From GYS-P2D sp964522505 (lineage in GTDB: Bacteria; Bacteroidota; Bacteroidia; Chitinophagales; Saprospiraceae), in contig CAZFWJ010000003.1 in the NCBI GenBank assembly GCA_964522505.1, positions 1 through 64,000 on the forward strand: 64,000 nt of DNA. The letters run 5' to 3'. The translations under genes were made by a program, and so were the position numbers. Every line of letters begins with the position of its first letter. The first letter of the stretch is position 1. The notes beneath the pieces were generated by a model, which saw nothing but the letters and a program-made list of their open reading frames with translations, did not search any database and was not told the origin of the DNA. Positions 1-8,153 of this stretch are shown here, piece after piece.

Positions 1-36
1 AAGTCTTTTCACGCAAGTGAAAGGACTTTTCTCTTT
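1..36 (+). terminator. Rho-independent terminator-like hairpin at left edge
   Basis: The arms AAGTCTTTTCAC (1-12) and GTGAAAGGACTT (17-28) pair around a GCAA loop with one G-T pair, and a T-rich tail follows (29-36). It would end a plus-strand gene lying left of the window. Seen directly; function inferred. Confidence 0.55.
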
Positions 37-70
37 TATAGAGTTAGCGAGTCTGGCTCGTCGATATCGA

Positions 71-104
71 AGAAAAAAAGAATGGTCATTCCGCAGGAAT
101 AGAC
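71..104 (-). terminator. Candidate terminator of the hsd operon
   Basis: On the minus strand, downstream of the hsdR stop, a short stem (GTC-A-ATTCC / GGAAT-GAC, loop of 3, bases 85-104, one bulge) is followed after a few bases by a run of seven T (72-79 read on the minus strand). It is weaker than a classic terminator because of the gap before the T-run. A second small inverted repeat, AATCGC/GCGATT, lies at 143-162. Confidence 0.35.
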
Positions 105-203
105 TTTGTATTTTGACCTTGGATGCCAAAAAGACATATTCTAATCGCAACGTTTAGCGATTGTTGTCGACTCGGATGTCGTTAAAGACTCTAACTCTTT
201 CAT

Positions 204-3026
204 CTAATTCAAAAAGGTATTAACGAAGTCGGTGATCTTATCTATGATGCGCTCAGCTATCGTAGCTCTCTGTAGTATGCTCGGTTGGGTCTTCATGGCG
301 GTGATGACATCATGCTCCAGTGGAATCTTGTTAGTGAATAGATATCGCTCTAACAAGCCGTCAAATTTAGTGCGGTCGAGGTCTTCTTCTGCGATGATGG
401 CGTCGAGGCGCTTGTGCTTTTCTGCCTCCATGAAGGAGTCGTACTCATCGGTGATGTGATCTACATCCTTGATATCAGGGAGGTTCTCTAAGATGAACTG
501 CTCTATTAAGTCTTTCTTGCTACGGAGCTTCGGTGAGTTAGCAATCGTAGCGAGGACTCTCTTAATCGTCTCGTCATAGTCTTTACCCTTCTTAGACTTG
601 AGTTGTGCCAGTAGCTGTATGATGTAGGTGACATTAACCTCATCTCTGTGGATTAACTCTAACTCAAAGTCTACATCGTCAAGGATAGAGACCTTTTCTT
701 TCTCACGCTTACGCCTGTCATAGATGTCGAGATACTTGCTCTTATAGTCCTCTATGGCTTGCTCTGTTAAGTCTAATACATCATACTCAAAGTCTGCATA
801 GGACTTCACTTTATTGATCAGTCTGAGTATCTCTCGGAACTTAGTGACGAATTCTAAGATGTCATCCTCACTGGCTAAGTCATTGACGCTATCTACAGTA
901 GGTACGATGACTAATAACTCTGAGATAGCCTGATTAACTGCCTCGACATAATCTTCATATGGAGGGCGCAGTATTGTAGTAGCGGCATCCTTATTAGAGA
1001 ATAGCGTAATCGCTTTGTCTGTAGCTCCCTTAAGGTTGCGGAAGACGACTATGTTACCGTGAGACTTCTCTTCTCCCTTGAGTCTATTAGTACGGCTGAA
1101 TGCTTGTATCAATCCATGATAGCGCAGATTCTTATCAACGAATAGCGTATTAAGGATCGGAGCGTCAAAGCCCGTCAAGAACATATTAACCACTAATAAG
1201 AGGTCTACCTCACGCTCTCTAACTTTCTTGGATATGTTGCGATAGTACTCGTAGAACTTCTTGCTATCTTTAGTGGTGTAGGCTGTCTGAAACATCTGGT
1301 TGTAATCCCCAATGAAGCCCTCTAAGATATCTCTCGTATGTGGATTAACGGTTGCATCATCATCAGGTAAGCCATCAGGATTAGGGGTGTCATCATTAGC
1401 CCCTTTATCTTCTTCATTAGCTACATAGCTGAATATGGTGGCTACCTTAAGATTGTGTTTGCCTTGTTCTTTCTTCTCTTGTAGCTTCTGATAGTATCGG
1501 ATGAGTACATCAACACCACTGACACAAAACATAGCATTGAACTTCTTGTCATGGGTCTTACGGTTGTAGTGATTGATGATGTAATCTGTGATTTTGTCCA
1601 GTCTGTCATCAGATTCCAGTAGCTCTCTGGTCTTGATACCTTCTACCTCTATATCTATCTCTGTAGCACTATCCTTCTGCTGATATCGTCCTACATACTC
1701 TACTGAGAAGCCTAATACATTATCATCTCGTATGGCATCCTCTATGGTGTACTTATGTAAGCACTTATCAAATAAATCTTCGGTAGTCTTCTTGCCTAAA
1801 GCTGTAGACATCGCTGTCTCTGCAAAAATCGGTGTGCCAGTAAATCCAAACAACTGAGCCGCAGAAAAGAACTCTGTAATCCTGCCATGCGTGTCACCAA
1901 ACTGACTGCGATGACACTCATCAAAGATGATAACCATATTAGCCTGTCGGAGCGTATCTATACGAGATAGATACTTAGGCTTAGTGATGGCATTGTTGAG
2001 CTTTTGTATTGTAGTGACGATCAGCTTGACCTTATCATCTGCTAACTGCTTAACTAAGACGTTAGTATTACTGGTACTATCCACACTGCCGTCACTGAAG
2101 TGATTAAACTCCTTAGTGGTCTGATAGTCCAGATCATTGCGATCTACCACGAATAAGACCTTATGTATCTCTGGCTGTTCTATCAGTATTTGTGATGCCT
2201 TGAATGAGGTAAGCGTCTTACCTGATCCCGTAGTATGCCAGATGTATCCATTCTTATCTGTATCACTGACCTGCTTGATGATACGCTCTACAGCATAGTA
2301 CTGATAGGGACGAAGCACCATGAGAATCTTGTATGACTCATTAAGTACGATATACTTGGTAATCATCTTGGAGAGATGACATTTCTCTAAGAATGAATCT
2401 GCGAAAGGCTCTAACTGTGTGATGAGCTGATTATCCTCATCAGTCCAGTAGAAGGTCTGCTTGAAAGATTGTGAGCGGTTGTTAGCATAGTACTTAGTAT
2501 TAACACCATTACTGATGACGAATAGCTGTATGTACTGAAATAATCCATATGAGGCACTGAATGAATGCTTATGGTATCGCTGTACCTGATTAAATGCTTC
2601 CTTAAGCTCCAGTCCTCGACGCTTGAGTTCTATCTGTACTAATGGCAGTCCATTGATTAGGAGGGTAACATCATATCGGTTCTCATATCGCCCTGTCATG
2701 GTAATCTGGTTAGTCACCTGATATTGATTCTGACACCAACTATGCTGATTGATGAATTCTATCCATACCGTAGTCTCATCATCACGAGTGATAGACATCC
2801 TATCTCGTAGCGTCTTTGCACGGTCAAAGACATTGCCCTTGTTAAGATGATTAAGTACTTGTTCAAATTCTCTATCTGAGAAGGTGATATCGTTATGCTT
2901 ACCAAGTTGCTGACGCAGATTGAGCAGTAGGTCTGACTCATCTGCTATGATAACACTCTCATATCCCTGTGAGCTGAGCTGATTTATGAGCTGTTGCTCC
3001 AGTGCCGCTTCTGATTGATAGGTCAT
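204..3026 (-). CDS. hsdR: Type I restriction endonuclease subunit HsdR
   Basis: This is the motor and nuclease subunit of a type I restriction-modification enzyme. It translocates and cuts unmodified DNA as part of the R2M2S complex. Starting at 3026 gives 940 residues. An N-terminal PD-(D/E)XK nuclease lies near residues 119-135 (Asp119, then Glu133-Leu-Lys135). A superfamily-2 helicase core follows, with Walker A TGSGKT (about 266-271), DECH box (369-372) and the motif FTGTP, and then a helical C-terminal domain. An in-frame ATG 24 bases upstream (3050) exists. I chose 3026 because its ATG overlaps the TGA of the preceding abi gene in an ATGA junction, which implies translational coupling. 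Length and motif order are normal and nothing looks broken. Confidence 0.95.
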   Translation of the reverse strand: MTYQSEAALEQQLINQLSSQGYESVIIADESDLLLNLRQQLGKHNDITFSDREFEQVLNHLNKGNVFDRAKTLRDRMSITRDDETTVWIEFINQHSWCQNQYQVTNQITMTGRYENRYDVTLLINGLPLVQIELKRRGLELKEAFNQVQRYHKHSFSASYGLFQYIQLFVISNGVNTKYYANNRSQSFKQTFYWTDEDNQLITQLEPFADSFLEKCHLSKMITKYIVLNESYKILMVLRPYQYYAVERIIKQVSDTDKNGYIWHTTGSGKTLTSFKASQILIEQPEIHKVLFVVDRNDLDYQTTKEFNHFSDGSVDSTSNTNVLVKQLADDKVKLIVTTIQKLNNAITKPKYLSRIDTLRQANMVIIFDECHRSQFGDTHGRITEFFSAAQLFGFTGTPIFAETAMSTALGKKTTEDLFDKCLHKYTIEDAIRDDNVLGFSVEYVGRYQQKDSATEIDIEVEGIKTRELLESDDRLDKITDYIINHYNRKTHDKKFNAMFCVSGVDVLIRYYQKLQEKKEQGKHNLKVATIFSYVANEEDKGANDDTPNPDGLPDDDATVNPHTRDILEGFIGDYNQMFQTAYTTKDSKKFYEYYRNISKKVREREVDLLLVVNMFLTGFDAPILNTLFVDKNLRYHGLIQAFSRTNRLKGEEKSHGNIVVFRNLKGATDKAITLFSNKDAATTILRPPYEDYVEAVNQAISELLVIVPTVDSVNDLASEDDILEFVTKFREILRLINKVKSYADFEYDVLDLTEQAIEDYKSKYLDIYDRRKREKEKVSILDDVDFELELIHRDEVNVTYIIQLLAQLKSKKGKDYDETIKRVLATIANSPKLRSKKDLIEQFILENLPDIKDVDHITDEYDSFMEAEKHKRLDAIIAEEDLDRTKFDGLLERYLFTNKIPLEHDVITAMKTQPSILQRATIAERIIDKITDFVNTFLN

Positions 3027-3928
3027 TTCCAAAGATCTTCGGTTCTCCAATTGTGTTTCATTCCTAATGCCGCTTCATCTACATTGGGATATTTATCAAG
3101 TAGTGACTTTATGTCATGATTCATCTGGTTACTTGGATGTATGGTGTTGAGGAGGTATCGCATTACACATAAATGAACATATACTCTTTGAAACTCATGA
3201 GACTTCGGCACATCTGTGATCCATTTATTTGGTGGCTTTGAGAGCAACTTAACCGTCCCAGGTAGATTCTTATTCCATAGTCTACCATGATGAGCACAGA
3301 TGTTTCTGATCTGTGCTATAGACTGTAACCAGCTGGGTAAATAGGTATGATTAACAGCGCCAAGCTCCTTGGCAATTGTATCCTTGGAAGGAATATCGTT
3401 TCTTAGATTTCCATAGAGCTTAGATAACCCTCCGAAGCTAGTTAATTCGAGTGATTTCCAAGATGGAGGAAAACGCCCGTCCTTTTTATATTTCTTTCTG
3501 TGTTCTTTCATGTATGTTTCCTTTGACCTATTGACTTCTTCCCTTAGTTTTTCTAAAGATTTGATCAATTCGGGAATGTTTTGAAAGAGCTCTGCTTGCT
3601 GAAACCAATGTGATCCATGCGCATGTGATAAGTGGTATATGAGCTTAGTCCGTAGGCTGATCTCTATTTTTTCAATGACGCCAAACACCAATAGCCTCAG
3701 CTCCGCATCAAAATTGTATAGATCGGTAACCATCTTGAATGTAGCCCCGTCCTTAAATCTATGGTTGACCTTGTCTGACTGTAGCGGCCACCAATAGCCA
3801 GCTAAGCGATAATAGCTGATGTTAGATAGATACTTATGAGCTTTAGCTGTGTTAGAAATAGTAAGACCTCTGGAGCGAAGGCGATCGATCTGTTGATCTA
3901 TGGTCAGAGCAGGCTTATCGTATTGCAT
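3023..3928 (-). CDS. Abi_2 (AbiD/AbiF-like) HEPN abortive-infection protein
   Basis: The protein belongs to the Abi_2 family of phage-exclusion proteins. The N-terminal block has the family signature YLSNISYYRLAGYW, followed by EISLRT with HGSHW, and near residues 208-213 the HEPN ribonuclease motif R-x4-H (RNICAHH, then GRLWN). HEPN proteins with this motif are typically RNases that cut RNA during phage infection. The frame is open up to 4009, but I start at 3928 (301 residues). The 27 extra codons would run through a structured, promoter-bearing segment and have no family similarity, and the family N-terminus (YDKPALTIDQQIDRL) begins right after this ATG. The stop overlaps the hsdR start (ATGA). 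It sits between hsdS and hsdR, an arrangement known for accessory anti-phage genes in type I loci. Family assignment is firm; the activity is inferred. Confidence 0.9.
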   Translation of the reverse strand: MQYDKPALTIDQQIDRLRSRGLTISNTAKAHKYLSNISYYRLAGYWWPLQSDKVNHRFKDGATFKMVTDLYNFDAELRLLVFGVIEKIEISLRTKLIYHLSHAHGSHWFQQAELFQNIPELIKSLEKLREEVNRSKETYMKEHRKKYKKDGRFPPSWKSLELTSFGGLSKLYGNLRNDIPSKDTIAKELGAVNHTYLPSWLQSIAQIRNICAHHGRLWNKNLPGTVKLLSKPPNKWITDVPKSHEFQRVYVHLCVMRYLLNTIHPSNQMNHDIKSLLDKYPNVDEAALGMKHNWRTEDLWK

Positions 3929-3947
3929 ATAGATTACAATAAGCTGT

Positions 3948-4004
3948 AAAAAAATAAGACCCGCCCTGGTACGCTGGTCTATGGGTAGCGTGGCGAGTAC
4001 TGTT
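3948..4004 (-). ncRNA. Candidate structured small RNA upstream of the Abi_2 gene
   Basis: Between the hsdS stop and the abi start, the minus strand carries an outer stem ACUCGCC (3998-3992) / GGCGGGU (3965-3959) with one U-G pair. Directly inside it is a stem ACGCU (3991-3987) / AGCGU (3975-3971) with an 11-nt loop and a 5-nt 3' bulge. CUUA and seven U (3954-3948) follow the stem. An exact TAnnTTTG box lies just upstream at 4009-4016, which would start transcription near 4004 and give an RNA of about 57 nt. The U-run ends 19 bases before the abi ATG. AbiF-type Abi_2 proteins are known to pair with an upstream noncoding RNA, which is why I propose this role. The alternative is simply the intrinsic terminator of hsdMS. 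No homology search was possible. Confidence 0.5.
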
Positions 4005-4008
4005 ACCA

Positions 4009-4016
4009 CAAAAGTA
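4009..4016 (-). promoter_or_regulatory. -7 box (TACTTTTG) ahead of the small RNA/abi
   Basis: This is an exact match to the Bacteroidota -7 consensus TAnnTTTG on the minus strand. No clear TTTG -33 element is visible. Upstream (about 4014-4045) lie overlapping AT-rich inverted repeats such as GTATAT-CAT-ATATAC, which could be an operator. Promoter function is inferred. Confidence 0.45.
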
Positions 4017-4066
4017 TATCATATATACGATATATCTATACACACGGATAATATAGACTAAGTCCA

Positions 4067-5335
4067 TCATACAAACATCTTTTGTAGCAGTCCACGCTTC
4101 CACGTCTTCATATGGTCTATCTGAGCTGTGACCGTCTCTATCTGTTCATCTAAAGTGGATAGAAAGTCAGCTATCTTTTTTTGCTCACTTGATGAGGGGT
4201 AAGCAATTTTTAGCCTTTTAATAGCTGACAAATCAAGAAAAGGCTGAGCATTACCTACAAAAAAAGACTGTTGTTGTTGTTTTATTAAACCTGTAAGCAA
4301 GTAAAAGTATAGAAAAAGTGATCTTACCGCATGAGGCTTAATCTTAGGTGCGTTGTATGAATATGCTAAACCGACATATTCTCTGGGAACAATAAAGGTT
4401 ATTCCCGCCGTAGCTCCAGTACCTGCCATAAGTATATCCCCATGCTCAAGAATAAAACGTTGAATGTCAGGAGTTTTTTTCACGTAAACAGGATCATTTT
4501 TTAAAAAATCATTTATTCTGATAAGCCTAATAGAATTATTATTTATATCTGTATACGTTATATATTGGGAGCCAGCTCCACGTTTAACATCTGCAATCTC
4601 TCCCAATCTCTTTTCCTCCCACTCAGGAAAGTCACTCCCATCATCTGCCCCGCCTGACGGACGGGCAGGCTTAAATCTTAGCTGTGGAGTAGTCTCTCCC
4701 TTACGAGGGAAGAGCTGTTGGAGCATCCCCTTCTTATACTGTTGTATGAGTTCCTTCTTGCGAGTGAGGATGTCTATGCGCTCATCTACGACCGATAGGA
4801 AGTCTGCTATCTTTTTTTGTTCGGGGAGGGAGGGGATTGAAATGCTTATAGTCCTCAAAGTTTCTTGACCAATATTAAATCTTGTGCTTCCACCACTCCT
4901 TGAGGTTATCTCTTTTCGAGGTTTTGAAGTCTTAAGAACTGTATTCATAAAAAATGGCTCATAATTGGATTTCTTTTTACCTCGTATTACGAAACCGCCA
5001 AAGGTTGCAGGTGAATCTCTATCCAAATACACATTCGCTTGACCTACTTCTAATCTTGTTTCTGAGCTTCTTTGAAATAGGATATCCCCATATTCAACAA
5101 TATTTTTCTTGAACTCATCTTCAGAAATTTGTACTGAGCCTTTGATTACATTGTGAGTAATAAAGCTATTGTCGATAATATCAAGAACATTTATAAACTT
5201 GTAACCCGAACCGTATTTTTCTTTTTCTGCATTAATGCCATTCTTGAAATCTAATAGTTCTGAAAGATGAGTTCTTATCCAATCGTCACTAAATTGACTA
5301 AATCTTAACTCGGGCGCATTGCTCACTTCCTCCAT
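4067..5335 (-). CDS. hsdS: Type I restriction-modification specificity subunit HsdS
   Basis: HsdS reads the split DNA target for the methylase and the restriction complex. The 422-residue protein has the usual two-fold plan: target-recognition domain 1, a conserved coiled-coil spacer (EQKKIADFLSVVDERI), target-recognition domain 2 (starting FPEWEEKRLGE), and a second copy of the spacer (EQKKIADFLSTLDEQI). The ATG at 5335 shares its first base with the hsdM stop (TGATG), so the genes are coupled; a TTG one codon earlier is less likely. Odd feature: a GC-rich inverted repeat (4645-4670) encodes an insert-like ARPSGGADDG stretch between spacer 1 and domain 2. No second hsdS or recombinase is present, so phase variation by inversion is not supported. 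Confidence 0.95.
   Translation of the reverse strand: MEEVSNAPELRFSQFSDDWIRTHLSELLDFKNGINAEKEKYGSGYKFINVLDIIDNSFITHNVIKGSVQISEDEFKKNIVEYGDILFQRSSETRLEVGQANVYLDRDSPATFGGFVIRGKKKSNYEPFFMNTVLKTSKPRKEITSRSGGSTRFNIGQETLRTISISIPSLPEQKKIADFLSVVDERIDILTRKKELIQQYKKGMLQQLFPRKGETTPQLRFKPARPSGGADDGSDFPEWEEKRLGEIADVKRGAGSQYITYTDINNNSIRLIRINDFLKNDPVYVKKTPDIQRFILEHGDILMAGTGATAGITFIVPREYVGLAYSYNAPKIKPHAVRSLFLYFYLLTGLIKQQQQSFFVGNAQPFLDLSAIKRLKIAYPSSSEQKKIADFLSTLDEQIETVTAQIDHMKTWKRGLLQKMFV
4645..4670. repeat. GC-rich palindromic element inside hsdS
   Basis: CTGCCC (4645-4650) pairs with GGGCAG (4663-4668), and an overlapping pair GCCTG (4652-4656) / CAGGC (4666-4670) is also present. The stretch is far more GC-rich than the rest of hsdS and is read in frame as a proline/glycine/aspartate-rich spacer. 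It resembles a small dispersed palindromic element inserted in frame. I saw no second copy in this window. Confidence 0.5.
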
Positions 5336-6900
5336 CAAAACGGCATTTTGATGTTCAGCTCCTTACAGAAGTCTAATAGCTCGGCATTGACACCTGTTAG
5401 CTCATGATCCAGTTCTTGGAGTTGTTCAGCTACGGCATTGATATCTATAGGCTCTTCCTCTTCAAAAGTATCTACATAGCGAGGGATGTTGAGGTTATAG
5501 TCATTCTCAGCGATCACGTCCATCGTAGCGACATAGGATAGCTTATCTATAGGCTTTCTATTTCTGTAGGCATCTACGATGCGATTGATATCCTCGGATC
5601 TAAGTATATTTTGTGTCTTGACCTTCTCATAGTGTGCACTGGCATCTATGAATAGTACATCGTCAGGATTCTCTCGACACTTCTTGAAGATCATGATACA
5701 GGTAGGTATACCTGTACCATAGAAGATATTAGGCGGTAAGCCTATCACCGCATCCAAGTAGTTCACATCTTTTATTAGATACTGCCTGATATGTCCTTCT
5801 GCTGCACCACGGAACAATACTCCATGAGGCATAACGACAGCCATAGTGCCATGTTCAGCCAGCTGATGGAGCATGTGACAGATGAATGCATAGTCAGCCT
5901 TAGACTTAGGCGCAAGGCGACCATACTGACTGAATCTATCGTCCGTAGTATGGATGTCACTGGCGGACCACTTAGCAGAGAACGGAGGATTAGCTACTAC
6001 AGCCTCAAACTGTTGCTCTATATGTTGCGGTCGCTCAAGGGTATCTTCTTGCTTAATGTCAAAGTTGCGATAGTGTACTCCGTGCATGATCATGTTCATG
6101 CGGCAGAGGTTGTAAGTCGTATTGTTTAATTCCTGACCATAGAAGTCACCGACGCTATCCACTTCACGAGCTACCCGTAGTAGCAATGATCCAGAGCCAC
6201 ATGCTGGGTCATAGACATTACGCAGTTTAGACTTGCCCATTGTAACGATACGAGATAGGATCGTAGACACTTCCTGTGGCGTATAGAACTCTCCTGCTTT
6301 CTTCCCAGCACCACTGGCGAACTGCCCGATGAGGTATTCATACGCATCACCTAATACATCAGCCTCCATATCTTCCAGTAGAAAGTCTATCTCGTCGAGG
6401 TGAGCAAGCACCTTAGAGATCAGTTCATTCTTATCATTTTCTGATCTGCCAAGCTTAGCAGAAGTGAGGTCTACATCTTGGAATAGATTATTAAAGTCAT
6501 CCTCGCTCTCAGTGCCGAGGGTGCTCTGCTCTATACTTTGAAATATACGTCCTAAGTCGCCCAGTATGAAGTTGTCTCCACCGCCGCTATTACCACGCTC
6601 GGCAACCTTGCTAAACAGGTCTGATGGCGCTAAGAAGTAGCCAAGGTGTGATACTATAGATTTTTTTAATGCCGTAATGTACTGCTGCCCCTCATCAGTA
6701 GATGCGTTTATACTGTCATAAGTGATCCCATCAGGAGCGAGGAGTTCATTAGCATAGGCTACGAGCTTCTCCGAAAGATACTTATAGAATATGAAACCAA
6801 GGATATAATCTCTAAACTCATCAGCATTCATCTTACCACGGAGGGTATTAGCGATATTCCAGAGTTGTGATTGTAGTTGTCGTCTGTGTTCTGCGGTCAT
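5335..6900 (-). CDS. hsdM: Type I DNA N6-adenine methyltransferase HsdM
   Basis: HsdM is the modification subunit, which methylates adenine in the target chosen by HsdS. The 521-residue protein has the HsdM N-terminal helical domain (about 5-150), then the methylase fold. GEFYTPQEV is near 203-211, the AdoMet-binding motif DPACGSG is at 231-237, and the catalytic motif NPPF is at 304-307. It is the first gene of the minus-strand operon hsdM-hsdS-(RNA)-abi-hsdR. Full length and intact. Confidence 0.96.
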   Translation of the reverse strand: MTAEHRRQLQSQLWNIANTLRGKMNADEFRDYILGFIFYKYLSEKLVAYANELLAPDGITYDSINASTDEGQQYITALKKSIVSHLGYFLAPSDLFSKVAERGNSGGGDNFILGDLGRIFQSIEQSTLGTESEDDFNNLFQDVDLTSAKLGRSENDKNELISKVLAHLDEIDFLLEDMEADVLGDAYEYLIGQFASGAGKKAGEFYTPQEVSTILSRIVTMGKSKLRNVYDPACGSGSLLLRVAREVDSVGDFYGQELNNTTYNLCRMNMIMHGVHYRNFDIKQEDTLERPQHIEQQFEAVVANPPFSAKWSASDIHTTDDRFSQYGRLAPKSKADYAFICHMLHQLAEHGTMAVVMPHGVLFRGAAEGHIRQYLIKDVNYLDAVIGLPPNIFYGTGIPTCIMIFKKCRENPDDVLFIDASAHYEKVKTQNILRSEDINRIVDAYRNRKPIDKLSYVATMDVIAENDYNLNIPRYVDTFEEEEPIDINAVAEQLQELDHELTGVNAELLDFCKELNIKMPF

Positions 6901-7327
6901 TGCTATAAATGTAGTAAGATGAACCTAAAGGATTATAAACGATGAAGGAGTTTGTTATGGGTGATTAACTTTGGTTTATGGCAGTAGAATTTCGAGGTAA
7001 ATAGATTGGGATGAATCTGTAAATTCCAATTGCTAATCTAATAAGTATATAATTTTTCAACTCTTGAAATATGTCAAAATTCCCAACCTACGATGCAAGA
7101 TATCTCCTGTGGTCGATTTGGAAATGGGAAGTTCGTCTGATCATTGTTTCTATCATTCAAGAACCTTGATTTGAATGTACTGTCGCCAAAATGGCATAAG
7201 AGCCCTTGATAAGTATAGCTTTACATATGTAAATTAATCATAACATATATGATTTAAGATTGTAGTTTTGTGGCGCTAATCAATGGAGGATGTTTATCGC
7301 AAGCGAGATTTTCAACAATCTAATCAG
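6901..7327. other. Divergent intergenic region between hsdM and a secreted nuclease-like gene
   Basis: No gene is supported here. It must carry the hsdM promoter (leftward) and that of the rightward gene. A perfect 12-base palindrome TTACATATGTAA (7221-7232) and an inverted repeat AATCAT/ATGATT (7236-7254) lie just ahead of a TAGTTTTG box at 7263-7270, so they are placed where an operator would be. Confidence 0.4.
7263..7270 (+). promoter_or_regulatory. -7 box (TAGTTTTG) of the nuclease-like gene
   Basis: Exact TAnnTTTG match 58 bases before the preferred ATG at 7328. A -33 element is not obvious. Inferred. Confidence 0.35.
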
Positions 7328-8149
7328 ATGAAACCACCCAAGCCGTACATTCTTGTTCTCTTAAACTTGTTCATGATCTTGCAGGCATATGCAGTGAGCA
7401 TAGTGTCATGGAATATTCAGGATTTAGGCAGAACCAAGGACGATGCAGAGATCCAGTTTATCGCCGAAGTAATTCGGGACTTTGATATAATCGCCATACA
7501 GGAAGTGGTTGCTGTAGATCCAGCAGGGGCGCAGGCAGTCGCCAGAATAGCGGCAGAACTAAACCGCATGGGCTCACAATGGGATTATGCGATTAGTGCA
7601 CCTACCAATAGCCCATCCTCAAGCATATCTGAGCGTTATGCCTATATCTGGAAGACTAATAGGGTTAAGCTGAACATGAGGGGTTCACTAGGGCTTGTTA
7701 ATAAGTTAGATGCGTATTGTGATCGGGAACCATTCTATGCGCAGTTTATAGTAGATGAAGTCAGATATGATCTCTTAAATTTTCATTCACGTCCACATGA
7801 CCGAGATCCCCAATCTGAAATCGAGGCCATATCTAAGTTGATCATCAGGAATGAACATTCACATAATTGGGTTCTACTGGGAGATTTTAATATACCTGAA
7901 GATGATATAGTCTGGAATGCACTCTATAAGCACTCTTTTCAATCCTCTGTTATAGAGCAGAAAACTAGCCTCAAGCGTGTCTGCGACAATGGCACATATC
8001 TAAGTAATGCTATCGACAACATATACGTCAATACAGATAGGAATACCATCAGAGAAGCTAAGGTGATCGATATCGTCATGACTTGTGAACGCCTGGGGCA
8101 GATCAGAGAAATCTCTGATCATCTCCCCATATATGTGCAGCTGAATTAA
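7328..8149 (+). CDS. Exported endonuclease/exonuclease/phosphatase (DNase-I fold) protein
   Basis: This member of the DNase-I-like fold superfamily includes nucleases and phosphodiesterases. Motifs in order are SWNIQDLG (Asn ligand), IIAIQEV (catalytic metal Glu), a histidine in NFHSRPH, LLGDFNIP (Asp/Asn) and the terminal SDHLP (Asp-His pair). The complete set suggests an active metal-dependent enzyme. The N-terminus from 7328 is a clear signal peptide (MKPPKP, then a hydrophobic stretch ending AYA), giving 273 residues. An ATG at 7283 would add 15 charged residues ahead of it and is less likely. It points away from the hsd operon and is probably independent of it. Whether the substrate is DNA or another phosphoester cannot be read from the sequence. 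Confidence 0.85.
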   Translation: MKPPKPYILVLLNLFMILQAYAVSIVSWNIQDLGRTKDDAEIQFIAEVIRDFDIIAIQEVVAVDPAGAQAVARIAAELNRMGSQWDYAISAPTNSPSSSISERYAYIWKTNRVKLNMRGSLGLVNKLDAYCDREPFYAQFIVDEVRYDLLNFHSRPHDRDPQSEIEAISKLIIRNEHSHNWVLLGDFNIPEDDIVWNALYKHSFQSSVIEQKTSLKRVCDNGTYLSNAIDNIYVNTDRNTIREAKVIDIVMTCERLGQIREISDHLPIYVQLN

Positions 8150-8153
8150 TCAC

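Noticed and set aside
3929..4009. 27-codon N-terminal extension of the abi gene
   Set aside because: No family similarity; it overlaps the hairpin and U-run, and the family N-terminus begins at the ATG at 3928.
3915..4103. 62-residue minus-strand frame between hsdS and abi
   Set aside because: It overlaps the hsdS end and the structured RNA, and the translated sequence is low-complexity with no recognisable similarity.
4067..5335. Phase-variable hsdS by inversion
   Set aside because: No second hsdS fragment, long inverted repeat or recombinase gene is present in the window.
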